Assembly: GCA_902826225.1 (NCBI GenBank)
Contig: CADEED010000014.1
Coordinates: 1 to 52,873, forward strand
DNA length: 52,873 bases
From: an uncultured Pseudomonadota bacterium
GTDB taxonomy: Bacteria > Pseudomonadota > Gammaproteobacteria > Steroidobacterales > Steroidobacteraceae
Direction of reading: 5' to 3'
Part shown: positions 17,521 to 25,873 of the stretch, in pieces
How the letters are laid out: every line of letters begins with the position of its first letter
Numbering within the stretch: the stretch's first letter is position 1
Made by a program: the position numbers and the translations under genes
Notes under the pieces: generated by a model
What the model saw: only the letters and a program-made list of their open reading frames with translations
Database searches by the model: none
Told to the model about the DNA's origin: nothing

Positions 17521-19737
17521 TCAGAAAAGTTCGATCGGATCCACGTCGATCGACCAGCGCAGGTCGCGCGAGGTCTTGATTTCCTCGATTTGCGGCAGCC
17601 AGGCGGCGAGAAACCGGTGCAGCGGCGCCCGTTCCGCCGCCTCGAGCAGCACCTGCGCGTGATAGCGCGCCGCGCGCTTGGTCATGGCGGCCGGCGCCGG
17701 GCCTAACAACTTAACGTCGCGCGACGCGCGGGCGAGTTTGCGTGCGTGGGCCAGGAACTCCACTGCGGCCGGCAGCGTCGGCGCCGACGCGCGCAGCGCC
17801 ACGATGTAAGAAAACGGGGGCCAGTTCGCGGCCTGGCGCTCCGCGAGCGCGGTACCGGCGAAACCGTCGTAGCCCGCGGCGAGCAGGCTCTTGAGCAGCG
17901 GGTGGTCGGGATACTCCGTCTGGATCATCACCTCGCCGGGCTTCGTCCCGCGGCCGGCACGGCCGGCAACCTGGATGATCGTCTGCGCGACGCGCTCGGG
18001 CGCGCGGAAATCCGTGCTGAACAGGCCCTGGTCCGCATTGAGCACGACGACGAGCGTGACGCTCGGGAAGTCGTGTCCCTTCGTCACCATCTGCGTGCCG
18101 ACGAGGATGCGCGCCGCGCCGCTCGCGATTCGTCCGACGACTTCCTCGAGATCGCCGCGCTTGCGCACGACGTCGCGATCGAGCCGGGCGATGCTCACTC
18201 CGGGGAAGAGCGCCGCCAGCGTTTCCTCGACGCGCTCGGTGCCCTGGCCGACGTGCCGGACCGCGTAGCCGCACTGCGGGCAGTGTTCCGGCAGCGGCGC
18301 GTCCGCCCCGCAGTGATGGCAGCGCAGCCGCTGGGCGCCGAGGTGCACGGTGAGCCGCGCGTCGCAGTCGCGGCACGGCGCGATCCATCCGCACGCGGTG
18401 CAAGCGAGCGTCGGCGAGTAGCCGCGGCGATTGATGTAGACGAGCACCTGGCCGTCGTCGGCGAGATGCCGTTGCATGGCCTCCACGGCGGGCGTCGAGA
18501 TCCCCTGGCGCGCCGCGTGCTCGCGCAGGTCGATGACGGCGGCGCGTGGCGGCACGGCCTGGCCGGCGCGGCGGGGCAACGAGAGCCGCGTGTATCGGCC
18601 GGTCGCCACGTTCTGCAGCGTCTCGAGCGACGGGGTCGCCGAGCCGAGCACGATCGGAACGCCCGCGCGCTGCGCGCGCAGCATCGCGAGATCGCGCGCC
18701 GAGTAGCGAAAGCCGCTCTCGTGCTGCTTGAACGACGCGTCGTGTTCTTCGTCGACGATGATGATGCCGAGATTCACCACGGGTGCGAACACCGCCGAGC
18801 GCGTGCCGAGCACGATGCGCGCCTCGCCGGAGACGCACGTGCGCCACGCCGCCAGGCGCTCCGTGTCCGTCAACCCGGAGTGCAACACCGCGAGCGGTGC
18901 CGTGAATCGTTCGCGGAATCGCGCCACGAGTTGCGGCGTCAGTCCGATCTCGGGGACGAGCACGAGCGCGCGACGTCCCCGGCGAAGCTCCCGCTCGACT
19001 GCGTGCAGGTACACCTCGGTCTTGCCGCTGCCCGTGATGCCGTACAGCAGGAAGGGCGCGAATCGCTCGTGCGCGGCATCGATGGCTTCGACGGCGACCG
19101 ACTGCTCGGGACTCAATCCCGGTCCGCGCTTGAGGATCAGGTCGGCGGGCGGGGCGGGCGGTTCCTCGACCGATTCGGCTGAGGATACATAGCCGCGCGC
19201 GACGAGCGCCCGCAGCGGCGTTCGCCAGTCGCCGAGCGCATCGAGCGCGTCGGCGGCGAGACCGTCGGGCGCGGCGGCTATCGCGGCGAACACGGCATGC
19301 TGGCGCGGCGCACGCTTGAGATCCACGGTGGCGCCGGCTGCGGTCGCGAACCAGCGGGTGAGGATGCGCCGAGACTCCGCGCCGGTGCGTGCGAGCTTCG
19401 GCAGGGCGGCGGCCAGTACGACGCCCATCGGCTGGTGGTAGTAGCTCGCCGCGAACTCGATCAGCGCGAACAACTGTGCGTCGAACACCGGCTCTGCATC
19501 GAGCACCTCGATGACCGACTTGAGCTTTTCCTTCGGGAGATCAGAACGCTCGGCGTGCGAATGCACGACTCCGACCAGCCGCTGCCGGCCGAACGGTACC
19601 CGCACGCGCGTGCCGATCGCGGCCGCGTGCGTCGCGATCTTCGGGGGGAGGTAATCGAAAAGTCGGCGCAGCGGCGTGTCGAGCGCGATGCGCAGGATCG
19701 CGGGAGCCGTCAAGCGAACGCGTTCAGGGTTTTCCAC
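17521..19737 (-). CDS. priA: Primosomal replication restart helicase PriA
   Basis: Superfamily 2 helicase that reloads the replisome at collapsed forks. Present in order: 3'-end DNA-binding domain, Walker A LLYGITGSGKTEVYL, DEEH box (IIVDEEHDASFKQHE), helicase motifs, and the inserted zinc-binding region with paired cysteines (CTACGWIAPCRDCD, CHHCGADAPLPEHCPQCG). I chose GTG 19737 (738 residues), matching the family start just before RIALDTPLRRLFDYLPP; the frame is open to 19833 without family similarity. DnaA-box-like sites overlap and precede this start. Confidence 0.93.
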   Translation of the reverse strand: MENPERVRLTAPAILRIALDTPLRRLFDYLPPKIATHAAAIGTRVRVPFGRQRLVGVVHSHAERSDLPKEKLKSVIEVLDAEPVFDAQLFALIEFAASYYHQPMGVVLAAALPKLARTGAESRRILTRWFATAAGATVDLKRAPRQHAVFAAIAAAPDGLAADALDALGDWRTPLRALVARGYVSSAESVEEPPAPPADLILKRGPGLSPEQSVAVEAIDAAHERFAPFLLYGITGSGKTEVYLHAVERELRRGRRALVLVPEIGLTPQLVARFRERFTAPLAVLHSGLTDTERLAAWRTCVSGEARIVLGTRSAVFAPVVNLGIIIVDEEHDASFKQHESGFRYSARDLAMLRAQRAGVPIVLGSATPSLETLQNVATGRYTRLSLPRRAGQAVPPRAAVIDLREHAARQGISTPAVEAMQRHLADDGQVLVYINRRGYSPTLACTACGWIAPCRDCDARLTVHLGAQRLRCHHCGADAPLPEHCPQCGYAVRHVGQGTERVEETLAALFPGVSIARLDRDVVRKRGDLEEVVGRIASGAARILVGTQMVTKGHDFPSVTLVVVLNADQGLFSTDFRAPERVAQTIIQVAGRAGRGTKPGEVMIQTEYPDHPLLKSLLAAGYDGFAGTALAERQAANWPPFSYIVALRASAPTLPAAVEFLAHARKLARASRDVKLLGPAPAAMTKRAARYHAQVLLEAAERAPLHRFLAAWLPQIEEIKTSRDLRWSIDVDPIELF

Positions 19738-19764
19738 AATGTGTGTGGATAAGTCTGTGGATGG
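19730..19764. promoter_or_regulatory. Cluster of DnaA-box-like sites at the priA start
   Basis: TGTGGATAA at 19744-19752 is an exact reverse complement of the TTATCCACA consensus box. TGTGGATGG at 19756-19764 and TTTTCCACA at 19730-19738 are close variants. All three fall within 35 bases covering the priA start codon and its upstream region. An imperfect hairpin (19776-19803, CAAAAA pairing with TTTTTG) follows. This is compatible with DnaA control of priA; no binding is shown. Confidence 0.5.
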
Positions 19765-20101
19765 GGTCGGATGAAACTGACAAAAATGCGGTGTTTTTGC
19801 AGTTTCTCGTTCGTATGGTCGAATCGTGAGCACATGCGCGCGAATCCAGTCAAAACAGGCAGTTAGCGAAAACGCGCCACCAAACAGCTCACCTTATTGC
19901 GGACTCGTGACACGATTTCTCCGGGAGTGTTCGCAAGTTCCTGATTCACGGAAACGCAATGCGAGGGAGAGCGCGTCAACGTCGCGCGCGGAGGTGCGTT
20001 ACACACCCTGTATGACCGCGTTTGCTACGCTCGCCGGCGTTTATAGCACGCCCGATAACGCCGCCGACTTCGGCGATGAGCGCAGTCGGGACCGGGAATC
20101 A
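19765..20101. other. Intergenic region between priA and the sigma factor gene
   Basis: Together with the DnaA-box cluster this makes 364 bases without a confident gene. It holds an imperfect hairpin at 19776-19803 and is less GC-rich than its surroundings. The sigma factor frame is open through it, with an ATG at 20012 that could extend that protein by 30 residues. I see no tRNA, riboswitch or clear promoter. Confidence 0.5.
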
Positions 20102-20644
20102 ATGACGACGAGCCGAGCCCTCGATCAGTTTCTGGCCAGCGTCGAGAAGCGTGCGTTCAAAATGGCGCAGCTCGGGCTGCGCAATGACGACGATGCCCTC
20201 GACGCCGTCCAGGACTCGATGATGAAGCTCGTGCAGTCGTACTCGGCACGGCCGGAAGCGGAGTGGACGCCGCTGTTCTTCCGGATCCTGACAAACCGGG
20301 TCCGCGACCTGCAGCGCCGGCGTACGGTGCGCGGGCGCATCATGGCGTGGCTGCCGTTGAGCGACCCCGAGGACGATGGCGAGCCCTTCGACCCGGTAGC
20401 GCAGGCACCGAGCCCTGACGCGACGCCCGCGAAGCGGCTCGAGCTGGACGAGGCCATCGGTGTGCTCGAGACGGCAGTGGCGGGATTGCCGCCGCGGCAG
20501 CAGCAGGCGTTCCTGCTGCGCAATTTCGAAGGGCTCGACGTCGCGCAGACGGCGAGCGCGATGGGCTGCTCCGAAGGCAGCGTGAAGACACATTATTTTC
20601 GCGCGCTGGGCACGCTGCGCGAAAAGCTCGGCGAAGTGTTCTGA
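20102..20644 (+). CDS. RNA polymerase sigma factor (ECF-like sigma-70)
   Basis: A 180-residue sigma-70 family protein with region 2 (DDALDAVQDSMMKLVQSY, then FFRILTNRVRDLQRRRTVRG) and region 4 (LPPRQQQAFLLRNFEGLDV, then QTASAMGCSEGSVKTHYFRA). Start ATG 20102 is preceded by GGGAATCA, a weak ribosome site; ATG 20012 is an alternative. It heads a four-gene run with DUF3619, a small acidic protein and DUF3106, an arrangement seen in related proteobacteria. DUF3619 next door is a candidate anti-sigma partner. Confidence 0.88.
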   Translation: MTTSRALDQFLASVEKRAFKMAQLGLRNDDDALDAVQDSMMKLVQSYSARPEAEWTPLFFRILTNRVRDLQRRRTVRGRIMAWLPLSDPEDDGEPFDPVAQAPSPDATPAKRLELDEAIGVLETAVAGLPPRQQQAFLLRNFEGLDVAQTASAMGCSEGSVKTHYFRALGTLREKLGEVF

Positions 20645-20652
20645 GGTCGGCC

Positions 20653-21009
20653 GTGAACGAAGATTTCGAAAAGCGCACGCGTGAAGTTCTCGAGGAGAGT
20701 GTGAGCCGCCTCGACGGGCGCACGCGCTCGCGACTCACACAGGCGCGGCACGCCGCGCTCGCGCAGCTCGAGTCCGCGCATGGCATGCGCAAGGCGGGCT
20801 GGCTGCGCGCCTGGGTGCCCGCCGGCGCGGCTGCCTCGGTGGCCGTGCTCGCGGTCGCCATGTGGATCCGCCAGCCGGTGCCGGTCGAAGTAGTCGCCGA
20901 CGCGGGCGCGGACGAGGACATGGTGATGCTCGCCGAGGGGCCGGACTTCCTCGGCGAGACCGACGAGCTGGATTTCTACGAATGGGCGGCGGGCGAGGTC
21001 GAGACGTGA
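20653..21009 (+). CDS. DUF3619 membrane protein, possible anti-sigma factor
   Basis: A 118-residue protein with the DUF3619-type N-terminus (NEDFEKRTREVLEES, then LDGRTRSRLTQARHAALAQL), a single transmembrane helix (AWVPAGAAASVAVLAVAMWI) and an acidic C-terminal tail. Small cytoplasmic helix pair plus one membrane span directly behind a sigma factor gene fits a membrane-held anti-sigma factor; that role is inferred. GTG start, 8 bases after the sigma stop; overlaps the next gene (GTGA). Confidence 0.75.
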   Translation: MNEDFEKRTREVLEESVSRLDGRTRSRLTQARHAALAQLESAHGMRKAGWLRAWVPAGAAASVAVLAVAMWIRQPVPVEVVADAGADEDMVMLAEGPDFLGETDELDFYEWAAGEVET

Positions 21010-21197
21010 GCGATTCCAAGGTCATCGAACCGGACGACGAGCTGCTCGAATTCCTCGGCGGCATCGACGAGGTCAATGACCTGGACGACGGGTTTTCGGA
21101 CTTCCTCGCCAGCTCCGACATCGAGAAGGCCGCCACCGAGAAGCCCAGGGCGCCGCCGAAGGACCCCAGAGACAAGGACCAGAAGAGCGATGAGTAA
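21006..21197 (+). CDS. Small acidic hypothetical protein
   Basis: A 63-residue highly acidic protein (DSKVIEPDDELLEFLGGIDE) with a Lys/Pro/Asp-rich tail and no signal peptide or membrane span. It is held between DUF3619 and DUF3106 by overlaps at both ends (GTGA upstream, 8 bases downstream), which argues that it is translated. Family not recognised. Confidence 0.65.
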   Translation: MSDSKVIEPDDELLEFLGGIDEVNDLDDGFSDFLASSDIEKAATEKPRAPPKDPRDKDQKSDE

Positions 21198-21726
21198 AGC
21201 CGCCATGCTGTCCCGTCGAACCGCGCTCGCCGCGCTCTGCGCCGTCGGGTTGCAACTCGCCGTGGTCCCGCGCGTCCGCGCCGACGACACGGCACCTCGC
21301 GCGGCGGCGCCGACCGCGTGGTCGTCGCTTTCCGCGGCCGAGCAGAAGATGCTCGCGAAGCACGCCGAACGCTGGAATTCGCTGCCGCCCGACCAGCAGC
21401 AGCGGCTGCTGCGCGGGACACGCCGATGGCTGGCCATGTCGCCCGAGCAACGCGAGCGCGCGCAGGCGCGCTTCAAGCGCTGGCAGGATCTCTCGCCCGA
21501 GGAACGGCAGTTCGCCCGCAAGCAATGGAAGCGGTATCGCGAGCTCCCGCCGGATCAGCAGGAGCAGGTGCGCGATTCCTATCACCGCTTCAAGAAGCTC
21601 ACGCCCGAGCAGCGCCGCAAGCTGCGCGAGCGGTGGCAGAACGCCACGCCCGAGGAGCGTCAGCGCTGGCTCGAGCGCCGGCGCCAGCGCCGCGAACGAC
21701 GCCAGCCGCCGGCAGCCCAGCCCTAA
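21190..21726 (+). CDS. DUF3106 secreted helical repeat protein
   Basis: A 178-residue exported protein: signal peptide about residues 1-32 (ends near VRA-DDTAP), then a run of short helical units built on LSxxEQ/PEQRxxxxxRWQ patterns (LPPDQQQRLLRGTRRWLAMS, SPEERQFARKQWKRYRELPP), typical of DUF3106. The C-terminus is very Arg-rich. It probably forms an extended charged helical structure in the periplasm. Last gene of the sigma factor operon; its stop abuts the convergent cupin gene's stop. Confidence 0.85.
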   Translation: MSKAAMLSRRTALAALCAVGLQLAVVPRVRADDTAPRAAAPTAWSSLSAAEQKMLAKHAERWNSLPPDQQQRLLRGTRRWLAMSPEQRERAQARFKRWQDLSPEERQFARKQWKRYRELPPDQQEQVRDSYHRFKKLTPEQRRKLRERWQNATPEERQRWLERRRQRRERRQPPAAQP

Positions 21727-22206
21727 CTATTGCGCGGATTGGCCCGACGGGGGCGCCGGTATCTTCTTCGTCTTCGCGCCCGGGGAAGACCAGTTGATAA
21801 CGAAGTAGGTCGCCGGCACGTCGCCGATGTTCTGCACCGCGTGCGGCTGCATCGACGCGAAGAACAGGATGCCGCCGGCGTTCACGACGACCTCCTTTCC
21901 GTTCACGTGCGCCTTCAGGGTGCCTTCCTTGAGGATGACCATCTCCTCGTTGGGGTGCGTGTGCGGCGCGTGCGAGGCCAGGTGCGGATTCAGCGTGGTG
22001 ATATGCATCTCGAGTTCGTCGAGCGTGCGGGTCGGCTGCTGCACGATGTCCCGGCGCTCGCCGACCTCGGTTTTGCGGACCTTCATGTCCGCCCATTGCC
22101 AGACCGTGGAATCGAGGATGCCGGAAGCCTGTTCGGCCATCGAAACACAGGCCAGCGTCAGACTGGTGGCAATGGCCGCCGTGATGAGATCGCGTCGCTT
22201 GAGCAT
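21727..22206 (-). CDS. Exported cupin domain protein
   Basis: A 159-residue protein with an N-terminal export signal (MLKRRDLITAAIATSL; the Arg pair may make it a Tat substrate) and one cupin barrel: HAPHTHPNEEMVILKEG (motif 1 with metal-binding His/His/Glu) and FFASMQPHAVQNIGD (motif 2 His). Substrate unknown. I chose ATG 22206 over 22242, which would put 12 residues before the signal peptide. Divergent from the UPF0114 gene. Confidence 0.82.
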   Translation of the reverse strand: MLKRRDLITAAIATSLTLACVSMAEQASGILDSTVWQWADMKVRKTEVGERRDIVQQPTRTLDELEMHITTLNPHLASHAPHTHPNEEMVILKEGTLKAHVNGKEVVVNAGGILFFASMQPHAVQNIGDVPATYFVINWSSPGAKTKKIPAPPSGQSAQ

Positions 22207-22257
22207 GTCGTACCCCTTCGAACTGACGGCGGAGACTACCAAGCCGGTTTCTGTGGC

Positions 22258-22263
22258 TACAAT
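22258..22263 (+). promoter_or_regulatory. -10 box for the UPF0114 gene
   Basis: TACAAT followed by ACGCGCGCC, 30 bases before the GTG start. Same -10 plus GC-rich discriminator pattern as at def. No clear -35. Confidence 0.45.
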
Positions 22264-22292
22264 ACGCGCGCCTTCAGATCGGGAGACATCGC

Positions 22293-22808
22293 GTGGGTTC
22301 GAAGCTCGAGGAAATCACCGAAAAAGCGCTGTTCGCATCGCGATGGATTCTCGCGCCGATCTTCCTGGGGTTGTCGCTGGCGCTGCTGGCGCTCGGCATC
22401 AAGTTCTTCCAGGAGGCGTATCACCTCATCATGGATGTGTTGGTCAAGGACGAAGCGGATCTCGTGCTCGTCGTCCTCGCGCTGATCGACATCTCGCTGG
22501 TCGGCAGCCTGATCGTGATGGTGATGTTCTCCGGCTACGAGAACTTCGTCTCGACGATCGATGCAAAAGGCACGGATACGCTGGGCTGGCTCGGCAAGAT
22601 GGATTCCGGCACGCTGAAGCTCAAGGTGGCCGCCAGCATCGTGGCGATCTCTTCGATCCACCTGTTGCGCGTGTTCATGAAGGCCGAAACCACCGACAAT
22701 GACAAGATCAAGTGGTACGTGATCCTGCACATGACCTTCGTGTTATCCGCCGTGCTGCTCGGCGTGCTGGACAAGATGTCCTTCTCGAAGCACCGCGACC
22801 ACGCATGA
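22293..22808 (+). CDS. UPF0114 (YqhA-type) membrane protein
   Basis: A 171-residue inner-membrane protein with four predicted spans: [39 protein letters not shown], an inward segment near [16 protein letters not shown], and [19 protein letters not shown]. The pattern [17 protein letters not shown] at the start and FSGYENFVS in the loop match the UPF0114/YqhA family, whose function is not established. GTG start behind CGGGAGACATC. Followed within 3 bases by a palindromic repeat. Confidence 0.88.
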   Translation: MGSKLEEITEKALFASRWILAPIFLGLSLALLALGIKFFQEAYHLIMDVLVKDEADLVLVVLALIDISLVGSLIVMVMFSGYENFVSTIDAKGTDTLGWLGKMDSGTLKLKVAASIVAISSIHLLRVFMKAETTDNDKIKWYVILHMTFVLSAVLLGVLDKMSFSKHRDHA

Positions 22809-22810
22809 GG

Positions 22811-22865
22811 AAAAAGGGGTCAGATCTATTTTCCGCCGGGCGGAAAATAGATCTGACCCCTTTTT
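22811..22865. repeat. Palindromic repeat, GGGGTCAGA type, copy 1
   Basis: A perfect inverted repeat with 26-base arms (22811-22836 and 22840-22865) and a 3-base loop. The arms begin AAAAAGGGGTCAGATCTATT. Being A-started and T-ended it could terminate transcription both ways between the convergent UPF0114 and pntB genes. A second copy at 26560 differs at only two arm positions, with matching changes on the other arm. Similar GGGGTCAGA palindromes accompany REP-type (Y1) transposases in some proteobacteria; none is encoded here. Confidence 0.85.
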
Positions 22866-22869
22866 CTGG

Positions 22870-24303
22870 CTAGCCCGCGGCCTTTATCGCGTTCACCAGC
22901 TCCGCCGCGGCCTTCTGGCCATCGCCGTAGAGCATGCGCGTGTTGTCGAGGAAGAAGAGGGCGTTCTCGATGCCTGAGAACCCCGCGCCCTGGCCGCGCT
23001 TGATCACGATGACGTTCTTCGCCTTGTCCGCGTTCAGGATCGGCATGCCGTAGATCGGCGACGACTTGTCCGTGCGCGCCACCGGGTTCACGACGTCGTT
23101 CGCGCCGATGATGAGCGCGACGTCCGCTGTCTCGAACTCGGCGTTGATCTCGTCGAGGTCGGCGATGAGGTCGTAAGGCACGCCGGCCTCGGCGAGCAGC
23201 ACGTTCATGTGGCCGGGCATGCGCCCCGCCACCGGGTGGATCGCGAACCGCACCTGCACGCCCTTCTCGATCAGCAGCTGGCACATCTCCCAGACCTTGT
23301 GCTGCGCCTGCGCGACCGCCATGCCGTAGCCGGGCACCACGATGACCTTCGACGCGAACGCCATCATGACGCCGACGTCGGAGGCCTCGATGGCCTTCAT
23401 CGAGCCGGTCACCGCCGTGGCGGTGCCGCCCCCGCCCGACCCGAAATCCGAGAACAGCACGTTCGCCAGCGAACGGTTCATGGCCTTCGCCATGAGCTGC
23501 GTGAGCAGCGTGCCCGCCGAGCCCACGACGGTGCCCGCGATGATCATCGCCGCGTTGCCGAGCACGAAGCCCTCGAACGCCACGGCCAGGCCGGTGAGCG
23601 CGTTGTACAGCGAGATGACGACGGGCATGTCCGCGCCGCCGATCGGCAGCGTCATCGCGATGCCGAACAGCAGCGCGAGCACGAAGATCGCCGTGACGTG
23701 CAGCGGATCCGCGCCGTGGTGCAGGACGACGATGGCGCCGACGCCGAGCGAGCCCAGGAACAGCAGGCCGTTCACGAACTTCTGGCCGCCGAAGCGCAAC
23801 GTCTTGTTCAGCACGCCCTGCAGCTTCGCCCACGCGATCAAACTACCGCTGAAGGAGATGGCGCCGATGATTCCGCCGATGACGGCCAGCGTCATGACCA
23901 CGGGGCTGTGGGCCACGGCCGCGCCCGCGACGTTTCCGTACGCCGCGCGATACAGCTCGACCGCCGCGATGGCCGCGGCCGCGCCGCCACCCATGCCGTT
24001 GTAGAGCGCGATCATCTGCGGCATATCGGTCATCGCGACCTTCTTGCCGCTCCACCACGCGACGAGCGAGCCAAGAACAATGGCCGCGATGATGAGCTCG
24101 TAGTTGCTCATCCCCGGGTAGAGGAACGAGACCAGCGTCGCGACGAGCATGCCGGCGCCGGCCCAGACGATGCCGCTGCGCGCCGTCACCGGCGAGCTCA
24201 TGCGCTTCAGTCCCATGATGAACAGGAAGGCCGTGAGCAGGTAGCTCACGTCGATCAGGAGATGCGCCGAGAACAAACCGGGCGCTTGCGTGACCGCGTC
24301 CAT
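22870..24303 (-). CDS. pntB: NAD(P) transhydrogenase subunit beta
   Basis: Membrane plus NADP(H)-binding subunit of the proton-translocating transhydrogenase, which makes NADPH from NADH using the proton gradient. 477 residues: about nine membrane spans (from LLIDVSYLLTAFLFIMGL to about residue 260), then domain III with VPGYGMAVAQAQHKVWEM and the NADP-binding KRGQGAGFSGIENALFF. ATG overlaps the pntAB stop by one base (TGATG). Third gene of the pnt operon. Confidence 0.96.
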   Translation of the reverse strand: MDAVTQAPGLFSAHLLIDVSYLLTAFLFIMGLKRMSSPVTARSGIVWAGAGMLVATLVSFLYPGMSNYELIIAAIVLGSLVAWWSGKKVAMTDMPQMIALYNGMGGGAAAAIAAVELYRAAYGNVAGAAVAHSPVVMTLAVIGGIIGAISFSGSLIAWAKLQGVLNKTLRFGGQKFVNGLLFLGSLGVGAIVVLHHGADPLHVTAIFVLALLFGIAMTLPIGGADMPVVISLYNALTGLAVAFEGFVLGNAAMIIAGTVVGSAGTLLTQLMAKAMNRSLANVLFSDFGSGGGGTATAVTGSMKAIEASDVGVMMAFASKVIVVPGYGMAVAQAQHKVWEMCQLLIEKGVQVRFAIHPVAGRMPGHMNVLLAEAGVPYDLIADLDEINAEFETADVALIIGANDVVNPVARTDKSSPIYGMPILNADKAKNVIVIKRGQGAGFSGIENALFFLDNTRMLYGDGQKAAAELVNAIKAAG

Positions 24304-24611
24304 CAGTGACCGCCTCCGGAAGGCTTCTTCCTGGCGCCGGACGACTTGAACATTTCCAGCATGCGCTCGGTGACGACATATCCACCGACGGCGTTGCCGG
24401 CCGCGAGCAGCACGCCGACGAAGCCGATGATCTTCTCGAGAGGCGTCACCGCGCCGCCGAGCGCCACCATCGCGCCGACCAGCACGATGCCGTGCACGAA
24501 GTTCGACCCCGACATGAGCGGCGTGTGCAGGATCACCGGCACCTTGGCGATGATTTCGTAGCCCGTGAACGCCGCCAGCATGAAGATGTAGAGCGCAACG
24601 ATTCCGGTCAT
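24303..24611 (-). CDS. pntAB: NAD(P) transhydrogenase subunit alpha, membrane part
   Basis: A 102-residue protein with three membrane spans (IVALYIFMLAAFTGYEIIA, FVHGIVLVGAMVALGG and IIGFVGVLLAAGNAVGGYV) matching domain II of the alpha subunit. In Escherichia coli this is fused to the NAD-binding part; here, as in many other proteobacteria, the alpha subunit is split in two. Lies 3 bases after pntAA and overlaps pntB. Confidence 0.95.
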   Translation of the reverse strand: MTGIVALYIFMLAAFTGYEIIAKVPVILHTPLMSGSNFVHGIVLVGAMVALGGAVTPLEKIIGFVGVLLAAGNAVGGYVVTERMLEMFKSSGARKKPSGGGH

Positions 24612-24614
24612 GTC

Positions 24615-25745
24615 TTAACCCTCCACCGCTTTGCGGGTGGCTTCGTGCCTGATCGTGCCGTCGTGCGTGAGCACGGCGCCGGCGAAGACTTCGTCGTTCC
24701 AGTCGATCTTCAGGTCGCCGGCCTTGTCGATCGCCGGCTTCAGGAAGTTGAACAAGTTGCGCGCGTACATCTCGCTCGCGTTGTAGGCGAGCGTGCCCGC
24801 GAGGTTCACGGGGCCGATGATCTTGACGCCGTTCGCGCTGATCACCGTTTCACCCGCCTTGGTGAGTTCGCAGTTGCCGCCCTGTTCGGCGGCGATGTCG
24901 ACGATCACCGAACCGGCGCGCATTTTCTCCACGGCGCTCTTCGAGATGATGATCGGCGCCTTGCGGCCGGGGACGGCGGCCGTGGCGATGACGGCGTCGG
25001 CGACCGCGATGCGGGCATCGAGCGCCGCCTGCTGCTGGGCCTTCTCCTCGGCCGTGAGCTCGCGGGCGTATCCGCCGGTGCCGTCCGCGCTGACGCCGGT
25101 TTCGACGAACTTGGCGCCGAGCGATTTCACCTGCTCGCGGGTTGCACTACCGACGTCATACGCCTCGACGACGGCGCCCAGGCGGCGGGCCGTGGCAATG
25201 GCCTGCAGGCCTGCTACGCCGGCGCCGATGATCAGCGCCTGGGACGGGCGGATCGTGCCGGCCGCGGTCGTCAGCATGGGCATGAACTTCTCGAGGTTGT
25301 TGGCGGCGATGAGAACGGCCTTGTAGCCGGCCAGCGAGGCTTGGGACGAAAGGCCGTCCATGGACTGGGCGCGGGAGATGCGCGGGATCAGCTCGACGGC
25401 GAAGCTCGTGATCTTGCGGTCCCGCAGGGCCTTCACCTCGGCATGCCGTGCATGGGCCTGCAGGAATCCCACGACCACCGCGCCGGGTTTGAGTTGCCCG
25501 ATCTGCTCGAGGCTGAGGGGAGCGACCGTGACCAGCACGTCCGCTTGGGACAGGATTGAGGCGGAACTGGCGCCCCACTCGCCCTTCTTGTAGTTGGCGT
25601 CGGGGAACTGGGCGCGCACGCCGGCGCCGGGTTCCAGCACCACGCGGGTGCCGGCGCCGACGAATTTGTCGACGACCTCGGGCACGAGGGCGACGCGAGT
25701 TTCACCAGGCGCGCTTTCTCGCAGCGCGCCGATCGTGATCGGCAT
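24615..25745 (-). CDS. pntAA: NAD(P) transhydrogenase subunit alpha, NAD-binding part
   Basis: Soluble domain I that binds NAD(H). A 376-residue protein related to alanine dehydrogenase: PITIGALRESAPGETRVALV at the start, RISRAQSMDGLSSQASLAGY in the conserved middle, the Rossmann motif IIGAGVAGLQAIATARRLGA and AYDVGSATREQVKSLGAKFV. The ATG at 25745 gives the family start; 24 extra codons upstream do not match. First gene of the operon, divergent from the HNH endonuclease gene. Confidence 0.95.
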   Translation of the reverse strand: MPITIGALRESAPGETRVALVPEVVDKFVGAGTRVVLEPGAGVRAQFPDANYKKGEWGASSASILSQADVLVTVAPLSLEQIGQLKPGAVVVGFLQAHARHAEVKALRDRKITSFAVELIPRISRAQSMDGLSSQASLAGYKAVLIAANNLEKFMPMLTTAAGTIRPSQALIIGAGVAGLQAIATARRLGAVVEAYDVGSATREQVKSLGAKFVETGVSADGTGGYARELTAEEKAQQQAALDARIAVADAVIATAAVPGRKAPIIISKSAVEKMRAGSVIVDIAAEQGGNCELTKAGETVISANGVKIIGPVNLAGTLAYNASEMYARNLFNFLKPAIDKAGDLKIDWNDEVFAGAVLTHDGTIRHEATRKAVEG

Positions 25746-25834
25746 GTGATGACCCCGTACTGATCCTGGTCCAAACCTGTGGCCCATGAGCCAAAGGTCT
25801 TTATTTTCCCGTGTCAAATGAACGCCTTGCGGCG

Positions 25835-25864
25835 TTGAATTCTCGCACAGGGCTGGCTTATCTT
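25835..25864 (+). promoter_or_regulatory. Promoter of the HNH gene, possibly giving a leaderless mRNA
   Basis: TTGAAT (25835-25840) and TATCTT (25859-25864), separated by 18 bases, with the -10 ending 9 bases before the ATG at 25874. There is no ribosome-binding sequence before that ATG. This supports 25874 as the start and suggests transcription begins at or near it. Confidence 0.45.
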
Positions 25865-25873
25865 ACATGCCCC

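Noticed and set aside
19730..20101. Replication origin
   Set aside because: The DnaA-box cluster is suggestive, but dnaA, dnaN, gidA or rpmH are not nearby and only three boxes occur, so control of priA is the simpler reading.
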